Assembly: GCA_964443745.1 (NCBI GenBank)
Contig: CAYUEN010000005.1
Span: 1-64,000 of the forward strand
Direction: 5' to 3'
DNA: 64,000 nt
Source: CAYUEN01 sp964443745
GTDB lineage: Bacteria > Campylobacterota > Campylobacteria > Campylobacterales > QNZT01
In this document: piece by piece, positions 1 to 8,293 of the stretch
How the letters are laid out: every line of letters starts with the position of its first letter
Numbering within the stretch: position 1 is the first letter of the stretch
Program-made: the position numbers and the translations under genes
Notes under the pieces: generated by a model
The model's database searches: none
What the model was told of the DNA's origin: nothing
The model's input: the letters and a program-made list of their open reading frames with translations, nothing else

Positions 1-752
1 CGACTTTCAAACAGCGCCTGGGGATCGATCTGCATGTCGTCGACGCCTCCGATATCTTCCTCTCCAGGCTCGAAGGTGTGGAAGATCCGGAAAAAAAGCG
101 TAAAATCATCGGAGAGACGTTTATCGAAGTTTTCGACAAAGAGGCCAAAAAATACGAGGGCATCGAATTTCTCGCACAAGGTACCCTCTATACCGACGTT
201 ATCGAATCGGTCTCCGTCAAAGGGCCGAGCAAAACGATCAAATCGCATCACAACGTGGGCGGATTGCCGGAGTGGATGACATTCGAATTGATCGAACCAT
301 TGAGAGAGATCTTCAAGGACGAGGTACGCAAACTGGGGCTGGAGTTGGGGCTTCCCCGAGAGATGATCGGTCGTCACCCCTTTCCCGGGCCGGGATTGGC
401 GATTCGGATCATGGGTCCGGTGACGACAGAAGAGTTGAGACTGCTCAGAGAGTCGGATACGATCATGCAAGAGGAGTTGAAAGCTAGCGGCTATTACGAC
501 AAGGTATGGCAGGCCTTTACCGTCGTGCTCAATGTCAGAAGTGTGGGCGTAATGGGAGACAACCGCACCTACGACAACACCGTCTGTGTCAGAATGGTCG
601 AGTCGGTGGACGGGATGACCGCCACCTTCGCCCACATTCCGCATGATTTGCTGGAGCGTATCAGTACACGTATCATCAACGAAGTGGAGGGTATCAACCG
701 TGTCGTCTACGATATCACCAGCAAACCGCCGGGAACGATCGAGTGGGAGTGA
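1..752 (+). CDS. guaA: GMP synthase (glutamine-hydrolysing), C-terminal part
   Basis: This is the 3' end of guaA; the frame is open from base 3 and the 5' part lies outside the window. The enzyme makes GMP from XMP, ATP and glutamine in the cytoplasm. The visible ~249 residues cover the end of the ATP pyrophosphatase domain (DAS..FLS, then KRKIIG) and the dimerisation domain (GGLPEWM, HPFPGPGLA). The protein ends in the family-typical KPPGTIEWE. Neighbours hemD and purD are on the same strand, but the opposite-strand cysteine synthase-like gene separates guaA from them. The assignment is certain; only the start is missing. Confidence 0.97.
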   Translation, partial: TFKQRLGIDLHVVDASDIFLSRLEGVEDPEKKRKIIGETFIEVFDKEAKKYEGIEFLAQGTLYTDVIESVSVKGPSKTIKSHHNVGGLPEWMTFELIEPLREIFKDEVRKLGLELGLPREMIGRHPFPGPGLAIRIMGPVTTEELRLLRESDTIMQEELKASGYYDKVWQAFTVVLNVRSVGVMGDNRTYDNTVCVRMVESVDGMTATFAHIPHDLLERISTRIINEVEGINRVVYDITSKPPGTIEWE

Positions 753-755
753 TCC

Positions 756-1781
756 TCAAAGAGGAGTGATGCTCTCCAGTTTCACCTCGGGCGAGAGATA
801 CCCGGGTTTGACGGGTTCATTCTTGTATAGATCGGTGCTTTTGTACTTCTTTTCGTCATCGGTAAAAACCGTGACGACGATCGCCTCTTCGCCTATCTCC
901 AGCAGTGTCTTCAATGCGCCGATAAAATTGGCTCCGGAGGATATGCCTACGCCGTAGGAGAGTTCGTCTCTGAATTTTTGGGCCATGATGATCGCGTCGC
1001 CGTCATCCACGCAGATCACGTCGTCCAGCGCTTCCAGATCGAGAATGGGAGGAATGAATTCGTCGCTGATGCCTTCGATTCTGTGAGAGCCGCATTTGTA
1101 GCCGGTCGAGAGGGTGGGGGAGCTGGCGGGTTCGAGCGGATGGAGTCTGATGGAGGGATTGATCGTTTTGAGATATTTTCCCGTCCCCATGATGACTCCT
1201 CCCGTACCCACGCCCGCGATGAAGGCGTCGGCCGTGAGTCCTTTTTTGGCCAGTTGGGAGGCGATTTCGGGTCCGGTCGTGGTGAAGTGGGCTTTGATGT
1301 TGTCGGGATTGGAAAACTGGTTGGCCAAAAAGGAGCCCGGCAAGGATTCATGCAGCGCTTTGGCCTTTTGGATCGATCCTAGAAATCCCCCCTCTTCACG
1401 GCTGACCAGTATGATCTCCGCTCCGAATTGGCGCATCAGATCGACCCTCTCCTTGGAGAGCCAGTCGGGCATGAAGATCGTCACTTTGTGTCCCATCGCT
1501 TTTCCGATGGCAGCAAGAGCGATACCCGTGTTGCCGCTGGTCGCTTCGATCAGATGCGAATCGGGAGAGAGCTCGCCTCTAAGATACGCCTCTTTCAGTA
1601 TGTTGGCCACCATACGGTCTTTGACGCTACCGGAGAAGTTGGAGTGCTCCGTTTTCGCAAAGATGCGCATAGGCTTGGAACGATAGAGAAAAGAGATCTC
1701 AAGAAGTGGTGTATGCCCGATTTTTTCCATAATCGAATTAAGACGTTGAAGATAGGGATCATGTGGATGGTGTACTGACAT
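756..1781 (-). CDS. PLP-dependent cysteine synthase / cystathionine beta-synthase family enzyme
   Basis: 341 aa, fold-type II PLP enzyme. GHTPLLEI near residue 20 and SNFSGSVKDRM give the family start and the Schiff-base lysine. EATSGNTGIALA is the substrate/PLP loop, GVGTGGVIMGTG is the phosphate-binding loop, and SSGAN lies near the C-terminus. The likely reaction is beta-replacement on O-acetylserine (or serine) with sulfide or homocysteine. Substrate cannot be told from sequence, so no symbol is given. I chose the ATG at 1781 because AGGAG lies 5 bases upstream; longer in-frame starts lack such a site. It is convergent with guaA and divergent from hemD. Confidence 0.88.
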   Translation of the reverse strand: MSVHHPHDPYLQRLNSIMEKIGHTPLLEISFLYRSKPMRIFAKTEHSNFSGSVKDRMVANILKEAYLRGELSPDSHLIEATSGNTGIALAAIGKAMGHKVTIFMPDWLSKERVDLMRQFGAEIILVSREEGGFLGSIQKAKALHESLPGSFLANQFSNPDNIKAHFTTTGPEIASQLAKKGLTADAFIAGVGTGGVIMGTGKYLKTINPSIRLHPLEPASSPTLSTGYKCGSHRIEGISDEFIPPILDLEALDDVICVDDGDAIIMAQKFRDELSYGVGISSGANFIGALKTLLEIGEEAIVVTVFTDDEKKYKSTDLYKNEPVKPGYLSPEVKLESITPL

Positions 1782-1815
1782 AATCGCTCCTGCTAAAAGG
1801 TTTCGTGCTGATATT

Positions 1816-1821
1816 AGTATA
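1816..1821 (-). promoter_or_regulatory. Candidate -10 box (TATACT) for the cysteine synthase-like gene
   Basis: TATACT on the minus strand, 34 bases before the chosen ATG, in an AT-rich stretch. There is no clear -35 box, which is usual for Campylobacterota sigma-70 promoters. Confidence 0.45.
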
Positions 1822-1902
1822 TGATAGAGATCGACTTTCTGAAAGATTTTTTTACCATTTCTATTAATTTTTTTCCTTGGTGTGGAGTTCAGTATCATTT
1901 TC

Positions 1903-1908
1903 TATAAT
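1903..1908 (+). promoter_or_regulatory. Candidate -10 box for hemD, probably giving a leaderless mRNA
   Basis: A perfect TATAAT ends 6 bases before the ATG at 1915. A start site at the normal distance would fall on or next to that ATG. No Shine-Dalgarno sequence is seen. Confidence 0.5.
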
Positions 1909-1914
1909 CACTTC

Positions 1915-2562
1915 ATGGATGAAATCTATATTTTGAGTGAAAAGTGTTATGAAGGGGCGCATAACCTGCCTGTCATTCTCATACACCCAATCGACAGGAC
2001 GTGCAAGTTACAAGATTACGACGCATTGATTTTCAGCTCCAAAAACGGCGTCAAAGCGATTGATCGGATCAATACCGAATGGAGAGAGATTCCCGCTTAC
2101 TCCATCGGAAGTGGAACGTCCGAAGAGATCCGAAGATTGGGAGGTCGTGTCGTATACGAAGCGAAAAGTTCCTACGGTGACGATTTCGCCGATGAGATCA
2201 AGAGCAGGCTGAAAGGTAAAAAAGTGCTCTTTTTGCGTGCGAAAGTGGTGACTTCGTCGTTGAATGAAATCGTACGTAGCAGTGGCGTATTGTTGGATGA
2301 GTGTATCGTCTACGAGACACGTTGCAACGACTGCGAAAGACTCGCTCCACCACCTGAAGGTGCGACGATCATCTTCTCCTCTCCTTCGACGATCACCTGT
2401 TTTTTCCGCTGTTTCGAATGGAAAGAGAGTTATACCGCTGTCGTCATCGGTACCCGCACCGCCACCGCGATGCCTTTGTATGTTCCCTACCATCTCTCTC
2501 CCCGTCCCACGATTCCGGCCTGCATAGAATTTGCAAAGAGGTTAAGCGAAAAAGAGTTATAA
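1915..2562 (+). CDS. hemD: Uroporphyrinogen-III synthase
   Basis: 215 aa. HemD cyclises hydroxymethylbilane to uroporphyrinogen III in haem and sirohaem synthesis (cytoplasm). The sequence is weakly conserved, as in all HemD proteins. It keeps the pattern of two similar alpha/beta lobes (LIFSSKNGVKAI at ~45, IIFSSPSTITCFF at ~155) and a C-terminal IGTRTATAM segment. The start at ATG 1915 (MDEIYILS) matches the short N-terminus of the family; a GTG at 1882 would add 11 residues without support. Identification rests on overall pattern, so an unrelated two-lobed protein is not fully excluded. Confidence 0.8.
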   Translation: MDEIYILSEKCYEGAHNLPVILIHPIDRTCKLQDYDALIFSSKNGVKAIDRINTEWREIPAYSIGSGTSEEIRRLGGRVVYEAKSSYGDDFADEIKSRLKGKKVLFLRAKVVTSSLNEIVRSSGVLLDECIVYETRCNDCERLAPPPEGATIIFSSPSTITCFFRCFEWKESYTAVVIGTRTATAMPLYVPYHLSPRPTIPACIEFAKRLSEKEL

Positions 2563-2563
2563 T
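2558..2563 (+). promoter_or_regulatory. Candidate -10 box for the purD-motif / 6S-like RNA
   Basis: TATAAT overlaps the hemD stop codon and lies 8 bases before the first strand of the RNA's closing helix, so the transcript would start near 2570. Confidence 0.6.
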
Positions 2564-2570
2564 ATTTTTA

Positions 2571-2766
2571 TGCCTGAGCGGAGCGCCACCTAGACACGAG
2601 GGTCCAACACTATGCTTGTAGTTGGAATTGTACATCTCCGGTGTGTCGGTGGTCTCGTTCGAGCTTTTGTGAAAAAGCGAGAGATTGCCGCCTAAAGGGG
2701 AGTCGATTCCTGATAATTTGGTTCATTAGGGCCACATCATTAACGGAACGCCCGCTTGGGTTCTTC
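2571..2766 (+). ncRNA. ssrS: 6S-type structured RNA (purD motif)
   Basis: A ~195-nt gene-free segment between hemD and purD with strong RNA structure. Bases 2573-2581 pair with 2752-2760 through nine continuous pairs including G-U pairs, then 2583-2585 pair with 2749-2751 after one bulged A. An inner helix pairs 2648-2656 with 2681-2689, capped by a GCUUUU/AAAAGC hairpin. Long closing stem, open middle and terminal stem form the 6S RNA layout. A conserved RNA upstream of purD in epsilonproteobacteria was described as the purD motif and, as I recall, later equated with 6S RNA, which binds RNA polymerase holoenzyme. The 3' end is approximate; read-through into purD is possible. Confidence 0.75.
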
Positions 2767-2804
2767 TATTACGACAACAATAACAATCAACTGGAGCGGA
2801 TTCG

Positions 2805-4079
2805 ATGAAGGTGATGATCATAGGAAGCGGCGGCAGGGAGTATTCTATCGGGCGTGCGCTCAAACTGGAAGGTAGTTGCGAGAAACTCTATTTCGCTCCG
2901 GGAAACGGCGCGACCGACGAGTTGGGCGAAAACCTTTCGCTTTCAGATTTTTCCGAACTTGCGGATTTTGCCGATAAAAACGGTATCGATCTGACGATCG
3001 TCGGACCCGAAGCGCCGCTCGTTGAAGGTATCGTCGACGTTTTCAAATCAAGAAATCTCACGATTTTCGGCCCCTCGAAGGCGGCCAGCCGTCTGGAAGG
3101 CTCCAAAATCTTCATGAAAAACTTTCTGAAAAAGTACGACATTCCCACTGCCGCCTACATAGAGACCGACTCCATCGAAGATGCCGCCGCTTTCATCCAA
3201 AAACAGACTCTTCCCGTCGTCGTAAAGGCCGACGGACTCTGTGCCGGCAAAGGGGTGATCATCGCGCACTCGCATCAGGAAGCCAAAGAGGCGGCATCAA
3301 AGATGCTCAGCGGCGAACGTTTCGGAGATGCGGGCAAGAGAATCGTCGTCGAAGAGTATCTGGAGGGTTACGAACTTTCGCTTTTTGCGATCTGTGACGG
3401 CAAAGACTACAGACTGCTCCCCGCGGCGCAAGATCACAAACGCCTCAAAGATGGAGATCAAGGCCCCAATACGGGGGGAATGGGAGCTTACGCGCCGACA
3501 CCTCTGATCGACGACGCGCTTTATCGAAAAATCAAAGAGAGGATCGTCGAGCCGACCCTTTCGGGAATGCGCGAGGAGGGTACGCCATTTGAAGGGGTCC
3601 TTTTCATCGGATTGATGATCGTCGATGGCGAGCCCAAAGTGTTGGAATACAACGTCAGATTCGGCGATCCGGAGTGTGAAGTGCTGATGCCGCTGATTAA
3701 AAGCGGCGTTCGCGATCTTTTTTACAAGGCAGCCACCAACGATCTTGAAAACCTTCGAATCCAGATCGCCGATCAGTATGCGGTCGGCGTGGTGATGGCG
3801 AGCCAGAACTATCCGTACAAGAGTTCGACACCCGCAGAGATCATCATCGACGAGATCGTACATGAAGATCTCGCCCGTCATACCCACATCTCTTTTGCGG
3901 GAGTGAGCCGGATCGATGGCAAACTCTACGCCACGGGGGGACGGGTGCTGGTCTGCGTGGGAGTCGGAGATACGATCAAAGAGGCGAGAGACTACGCCTA
4001 TATGCTCTGCGGCCAGATCCATTTTTCGGGCAAGCAGTATCGCACGGACATCGCCTATCAGGCGCTGCAGAATGTCTGA
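2805..4079 (+). CDS. purD: Phosphoribosylamine-glycine ligase (GAR synthetase)
   Basis: 424 aa, full length. It joins glycine to phosphoribosylamine with ATP in purine synthesis. IGSGGREYSIG near the start is the N-terminal PurD signature. GPEAPLVEG, an ATP-grasp core (VVKADGLCAGKGV at ~140) and EYNVRFGDPECEVLMP (~280) follow. CTGGAGCGG precedes the ATG. It heads a rightward run whose genes overlap or nearly touch, through to pnp, and it lies ~40 nt after the 6S-type RNA. Other purine genes are scattered (purL at 13.9 kb, purCSQ at 32-34 kb). Confidence 0.98.
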   Translation: MKVMIIGSGGREYSIGRALKLEGSCEKLYFAPGNGATDELGENLSLSDFSELADFADKNGIDLTIVGPEAPLVEGIVDVFKSRNLTIFGPSKAASRLEGSKIFMKNFLKKYDIPTAAYIETDSIEDAAAFIQKQTLPVVVKADGLCAGKGVIIAHSHQEAKEAASKMLSGERFGDAGKRIVVEEYLEGYELSLFAICDGKDYRLLPAAQDHKRLKDGDQGPNTGGMGAYAPTPLIDDALYRKIKERIVEPTLSGMREEGTPFEGVLFIGLMIVDGEPKVLEYNVRFGDPECEVLMPLIKSGVRDLFYKAATNDLENLRIQIADQYAVGVVMASQNYPYKSSTPAEIIIDEIVHEDLARHTHISFAGVSRIDGKLYATGGRVLVCVGVGDTIKEARDYAYMLCGQIHFSGKQYRTDIAYQALQNV

Positions 4080-4521
4080 TTCTCTATATCGCAGATTGGA
4101 GAGAGAGGGGTATACGCTCGCCTCCATTCAGGCCAGAGGGTTTGCCTATATGATCGACGAATTGCTGATTTCCCTCCTTTTCGCGATCATTTTCTGGGAA
4201 AAATTCTCCGTTCAAAACTCCCCGGAAGCGATGATCTATCTTTCCCAATCGCTTTTCTTTTATGTATTGGTCGTCAAGACGCTCTATCAGACACTCTTCG
4301 TCTGGCTATATGGAGCGACATTGGGAAAAATGGCGATGAAAATCAGGGTGGTGGAGAGTGGCTATTTCGACAATCCGACTCTTCTGCAGGCGCTCAACAG
4401 AGCGGTAGTCAGAAATATCAGCGAGATGCTCTTCTATCTTGGATTTCTCTGGGCTTTTTTCGATCCTCTCAGGCAAGCTTGGCATGATAAAAGTGCGAAA
4501 ACTCTGGTTGTCGATGGCTAA
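4072..4521 (+). CDS. RDD family membrane protein
   Basis: 149 aa, inner-membrane protein. The segment ARGFAYMIDELLISLLFAII carries the spaced R and D residues typical of RDD proteins at the first membrane helix. A second helix lies near residues 62-82 and a third near 115-135. The ATG overlaps the last 8 bases of purD, so translation is probably coupled. RDD proteins have no single agreed role, although some affect ion exchange. Its place between purD and lptD is often kept in Campylobacterota, but no function can be read from that. Confidence 0.85.
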   Translation: MSDSLYRRLEREGYTLASIQARGFAYMIDELLISLLFAIIFWEKFSVQNSPEAMIYLSQSLFFYVLVVKTLYQTLFVWLYGATLGKMAMKIRVVESGYFDNPTLLQALNRAVVRNISEMLFYLGFLWAFFDPLRQAWHDKSAKTLVVDG

Positions 4522-6595
4522 AAACTCCTTTTTTTTGTTGCTGTTTTTGCCGATAGCGCTTTTTGCGCAGAAATTGGCGGACAACTACGAACTCTTCGCA
4601 TCCAAGATCGTCCAGAATGAAAAACGTATCGAAGCAATCGGAGATGTGGTCATCTACAATGCCAAAAACTACTTCGGGGCCCGACGAGCGGTCTATGATA
4701 TCGAGCGCAAAACGGTCGAACTTTTCGGAGATGTGGTCTATGTACGTGACAATCGGGAGTTTAGCAGAGCGCAATATCTGAAGATCGATCTGAAGAAGAA
4801 ACGCTATTTTCTCAAATCTCCCTTTCTCTTCGATCTCTCCTCGCGAATCTGGCTCCATAGCCGAAGTTTTCGCTCCTACGATGAGAAGATCAAACTCTCC
4901 AAAACGACTCTTTCGAGTTGCGATGTAGCCGATCCGGATTGGCGAATCGGATTTTCACAAGGATACTACTACAAAAAGAGCGAATTCGTCTCCCTCTACA
5001 ACCCCACGTTTTATATCGGAGAGGTACCGATTCTCTATCTGCCTTGGTTCGGTTTCCCCACGACGAAAAAGAGGAAATCGGGATTGTTGCGTCCTGTCAT
5101 AGGATTCGAAAACAGTGAAAACATCTTTTTCCAACAACCGATCTTCTATGCGCCCGCACCCGATTGGGATCTGCAGTTTGATCCCCAGATACGTTTCGAT
5201 CGAGGTACAGGAATCTACACGACACTCCGTTTTGTCGACACGGATCATTCCAAAGGGCATTTTAGAGTGGGTGGTTTTTGGGAGAAGGGGGCTTATGCAC
5301 GCTCCCATAAACTCAACAACCGTACCCACAGCGGCGCCGAACTCTACTACAGACGAAACGGTTTGCTCGAAGATTGGCTCAAGCGGGGCGATTTCAGCGA
5401 CGGGTTGCTCGTCGATATTACGCAGCTGAGCGATATAGACTATCTCAATCTTAAATACTACAACAACTTTTCATTGAACAAACTCGTCACTTCAAAAGTC
5501 AACTATTTCGTCAACAGAGAGAACGACTACCTGGGAGTCTATGCCAAATACTTCATCGATACGGAAAAACTCAACAACGACGATACGATGCAAACGCTCC
5601 CTTCGATCCAATATCACCGTTTCGTCAAAGATCTCCCTTTTGAAAACCTCTCCTACTCGCTCGACTACAAATACAAAAACAATTATAGAAAAGAGGGATT
5701 GCAGGCATCACAGCATGAAATCGCCATTCCACTTTCGCTGCGTTTCGACTTTTTGGATGACTATGTCAGTTTTTTTGTGACGGAAAATCTCTACTACTCA
5801 TTCGTTCGCTACAAAGATACCAACGAAACGATCGAAAATGCGAACCATTTGAGCAACTACCATGTTTTCAAACTCAATTCCGATTTGATCAAGAAGTATC
5901 CAGACAGCGTGCACAATATGCAGATTGAATTAAGCTACATCGTTCCCAGTTTCGATCACAAAAAGGGGTATTTTGCCGACTTTATCCCTTTCAATTATGA
6001 ACGTAAAAGCCTCAGATTCGTTTTCAACGAATACTTCTATACGCTGGATGGGTTCGATTTTCTCACCCACAGACTCAAACAGAATCTCTATCTCGATCAT
6101 GAAAAAAACGAATGGGACGATTTGCAAAACGAACTGATCTATCGGTTTCGTGACGACTTTTGGATTCAAAACACCCTTTTTTACGCACATCATAAGCATA
6201 AAATCAGTAAATTACAGACAACGCTCCATTATGAGAATGATAAATATAGAGTACACATGAACCACACCTATCAGAGTGAAGCGTTCGGAAGTGAGTCGAA
6301 CTTTCTCACCGCCGATCTGTATGCGAAACTGAGTAGTCACTATACCCTCTATGGAGGGATGGATTACGATTTCAAGAATCGTTTTACGAAGGAGTGGAGA
6401 GTGGGATGGGATATGAACAAACGTTGTTGGAACTACACACTTCGTTATAAAGAGAGTATCACCCCCTCTTTGACGAGTGCGGGAGCAGAGTCGACGACGC
6501 GTAGGGGAGTCTATCTGATTCTCAGACTCTATCCGATCGGTGGTGTCAGTTACAGCTATGTAAACGAGTCGATACAAGAGCAAGGAGTATTATGA
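4484..6595 (+). CDS. lptD: LPS-assembly outer-membrane protein LptD
   Basis: 703 aa. LptD inserts lipopolysaccharide into the outer leaflet of the outer membrane together with LptE. A hydrophobic signal segment (FFLLLFLPIALFA) ends near residue 29. An OstA-like N-terminal domain follows (~35-110, VVIYNAKNYFGARRAVYD), then a long tyrosine-rich beta-barrel with the family motif LPWFGFPTTKKRKSGLL. An alternative ATG at 4514 overlaps the end of the RDD gene; the earlier one was kept because AGG lies 10 bases before it. The stop overlaps the mlaD start (ATGA), giving an envelope pair lptD-mlaD. Confidence 0.93.
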   Translation: MIKVRKLWLSMAKNSFFLLLFLPIALFAQKLADNYELFASKIVQNEKRIEAIGDVVIYNAKNYFGARRAVYDIERKTVELFGDVVYVRDNREFSRAQYLKIDLKKKRYFLKSPFLFDLSSRIWLHSRSFRSYDEKIKLSKTTLSSCDVADPDWRIGFSQGYYYKKSEFVSLYNPTFYIGEVPILYLPWFGFPTTKKRKSGLLRPVIGFENSENIFFQQPIFYAPAPDWDLQFDPQIRFDRGTGIYTTLRFVDTDHSKGHFRVGGFWEKGAYARSHKLNNRTHSGAELYYRRNGLLEDWLKRGDFSDGLLVDITQLSDIDYLNLKYYNNFSLNKLVTSKVNYFVNRENDYLGVYAKYFIDTEKLNNDDTMQTLPSIQYHRFVKDLPFENLSYSLDYKYKNNYRKEGLQASQHEIAIPLSLRFDFLDDYVSFFVTENLYYSFVRYKDTNETIENANHLSNYHVFKLNSDLIKKYPDSVHNMQIELSYIVPSFDHKKGYFADFIPFNYERKSLRFVFNEYFYTLDGFDFLTHRLKQNLYLDHEKNEWDDLQNELIYRFRDDFWIQNTLFYAHHKHKISKLQTTLHYENDKYRVHMNHTYQSEAFGSESNFLTADLYAKLSSHYTLYGGMDYDFKNRFTKEWRVGWDMNKRCWNYTLRYKESITPSLTSAGAESTTRRGVYLILRLYPIGGVSYSYVNESIQEQGVL

Positions 6596-8028
6596 AAACG
6601 GAAGCGAAAGTAGGTATCTTTGTATTTCTGGGTATCCTCTTCCTCTTTTTTCTGACGACGCAGGTAGGGAGTTTTCAACACCTCTCCCACAAAGGATATC
6701 CACTTTTTACCTATCTTGACGATGCGGGTGGGTTGGAGAAGAACGCCAAAGTGAAAGCCAACGGCATCGATGTCGGCTATGTGGACGATATGCAGATCGA
6801 CCATGATCGCATCAAGGTAAAACTCTTCATCTACGACAATGTGAAAATTCCGGCCGATTCGAAATTGATTCCCAAGCAGGAGTCGATGCTCGGTGGAAAA
6901 TACGTCGGTATCATACTCGGAAGCAGTGAACGTACGCTCAAGCCGGGAGAGACGATAGAAGGCGCCAGACCTCTGGCCGGTATCAACGAGGCGAGCGATT
7001 CGATCGCTCAGGCCGCCACGGAGTTTACCGGTTTTGTCAAGGAGTTTCGTCAGATGATGAATCAGGATGCCAGAACCAACCTGCAGAACACTTTCGCGAA
7101 TCTGGAGGAGATCACTTCGGAACTCAAAGCGTTTATCAAACTACAGAGGTTGAACGAAGTGACCGACCATTTCGATCAAATGGCGCAAAATCTCTCCCTG
7201 ACGGGACAGAAATTCGGTCAAACGGCGGACGTAATCAACAAAAGACTTCCTCAGATCATGGCCAACATCGATCGTCTTGTCGAAGATCTGAAGGTGATGA
7301 GTGAAAAGATGCGGAGCGACTTCCCGCGTCTGGCCGACAAGTTCAACGCGATCGGAGACGATCTGGAGACGATGATCAAAGAGAACAAAAAACCGCTCAA
7401 CGCCACACTCAACTACGCGAGCGACTTTTTCGCGACGGGAAGCGATTCGTTCAAAAAGTTCGACAACCTTCTGGGTGCGATCGACAAGGTCAAACTGGAA
7501 GTGGCGATGCACAACGAGTGGATGAGCAGCGACGGCTACAACAAAGGGTATCTGGATCTCAACTATATGCCAAGTGACAGCAAACAGTACAAATTTTCGA
7601 TCGCCGGAATGGACGACTACAGTCGTCTGGATGAGAACGGCCGGTTGATCCCGCCGAAAAAACACGAAAAAAGCCAGATTCTCTTTTCCGCACAGATCGC
7701 GAAACGGTTCGACGATATCGGACTGCGTGCGGGTATCATCGAAAATACGGCAGGATTGGGAATGGACTATTACCTGCTCAGCGATGCGCTCAGATTGAAA
7801 GCGGAGATATACGATTTCAATGCCGAATACGATGTTCGCGGCAAGCATCCGCACGCCAAAATGGGTGCGAGATACAGCTTTCTGAAACATCTGGATATTT
7901 TCGCCGGTTATGACAACTTTCTCAATACCGATGCGGACAACGCCTATATCGGTATGGGTATTCACTTTTTCGATGACGATCTGAAAACGCTCATTATGTC
8001 GCAGGGTGTGGGTTCTCTTGCAAAATAA
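6592..8028 (+). CDS. mlaD: MCE-domain lipid transport protein (MlaD-like) with long C-terminal extension
   Basis: 478 aa, anchored in the inner membrane by one N-terminal helix (VGIFVFLGILFLFFLTTQVG). The MCE domain covers ~35-120, with GIDVGYVDD and SMLGGKYVGI. A coiled-coil-rich section runs from ~150 to 290. The last ~190 residues are rich in aromatic and beta-prone stretches ending in YIGMGIHFFDDD, like outer-membrane beta-strand repeats. MCE proteins move phospholipids between membranes. No MlaE permease or MlaF ATPase gene is in the window. The ATG overlaps the lptD stop by 4 bases. Confidence 0.85.
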   Translation: MKTEAKVGIFVFLGILFLFFLTTQVGSFQHLSHKGYPLFTYLDDAGGLEKNAKVKANGIDVGYVDDMQIDHDRIKVKLFIYDNVKIPADSKLIPKQESMLGGKYVGIILGSSERTLKPGETIEGARPLAGINEASDSIAQAATEFTGFVKEFRQMMNQDARTNLQNTFANLEEITSELKAFIKLQRLNEVTDHFDQMAQNLSLTGQKFGQTADVINKRLPQIMANIDRLVEDLKVMSEKMRSDFPRLADKFNAIGDDLETMIKENKKPLNATLNYASDFFATGSDSFKKFDNLLGAIDKVKLEVAMHNEWMSSDGYNKGYLDLNYMPSDSKQYKFSIAGMDDYSRLDENGRLIPPKKHEKSQILFSAQIAKRFDDIGLRAGIIENTAGLGMDYYLLSDALRLKAEIYDFNAEYDVRGKHPHAKMGARYSFLKHLDIFAGYDNFLNTDADNAYIGMGIHFFDDDLKTLIMSQGVGSLAK

Positions 8029-8293
8029 AAAGAAGATCGAACAGATCAAAATGGCACTCGAACTTTTCGATCTGCCGCCACTGGTTTCGTATAACGACAT
8101 CCGGCGCAGATACCATCAGCTGAGCCACAAACACCATCCGGACATTAATGAAAAAAAGAGTAAAATGCATCAGATCAACGAAGCGTACGCGATACTGAAA
8201 GAGTACATCTTCAACTACCGGTTCACATTCAGTGACGAAGAGATACTCAGACAGCATCCAGAAAGCGAACATGCGAACAAATTCAGATTTTGA
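8006..8293 (+). CDS. Small J-domain protein
   Basis: 95 aa, essentially one DnaJ domain: helix II RRRYHQLSHK, the catalytic HPD tripeptide at KHHPDI, and helix III QINEAYAIL. J domains stimulate Hsp70 (DnaK) ATPase; there are no Gly/Phe or zinc regions, so this is a specialised co-chaperone. The start is unclear: GTG 8006 (used), TTG 8018 or ATG 8051 are all in frame, and the first two overlap the end of mlaD. It is flanked by mlaD and a phosphoribosyltransferase in the same operon. Confidence 0.75.
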   Translation: MWVLLQNKKKIEQIKMALELFDLPPLVSYNDIRRRYHQLSHKHHPDINEKKSKMHQINEAYAILKEYIFNYRFTFSDEEILRQHPESEHANKFRF

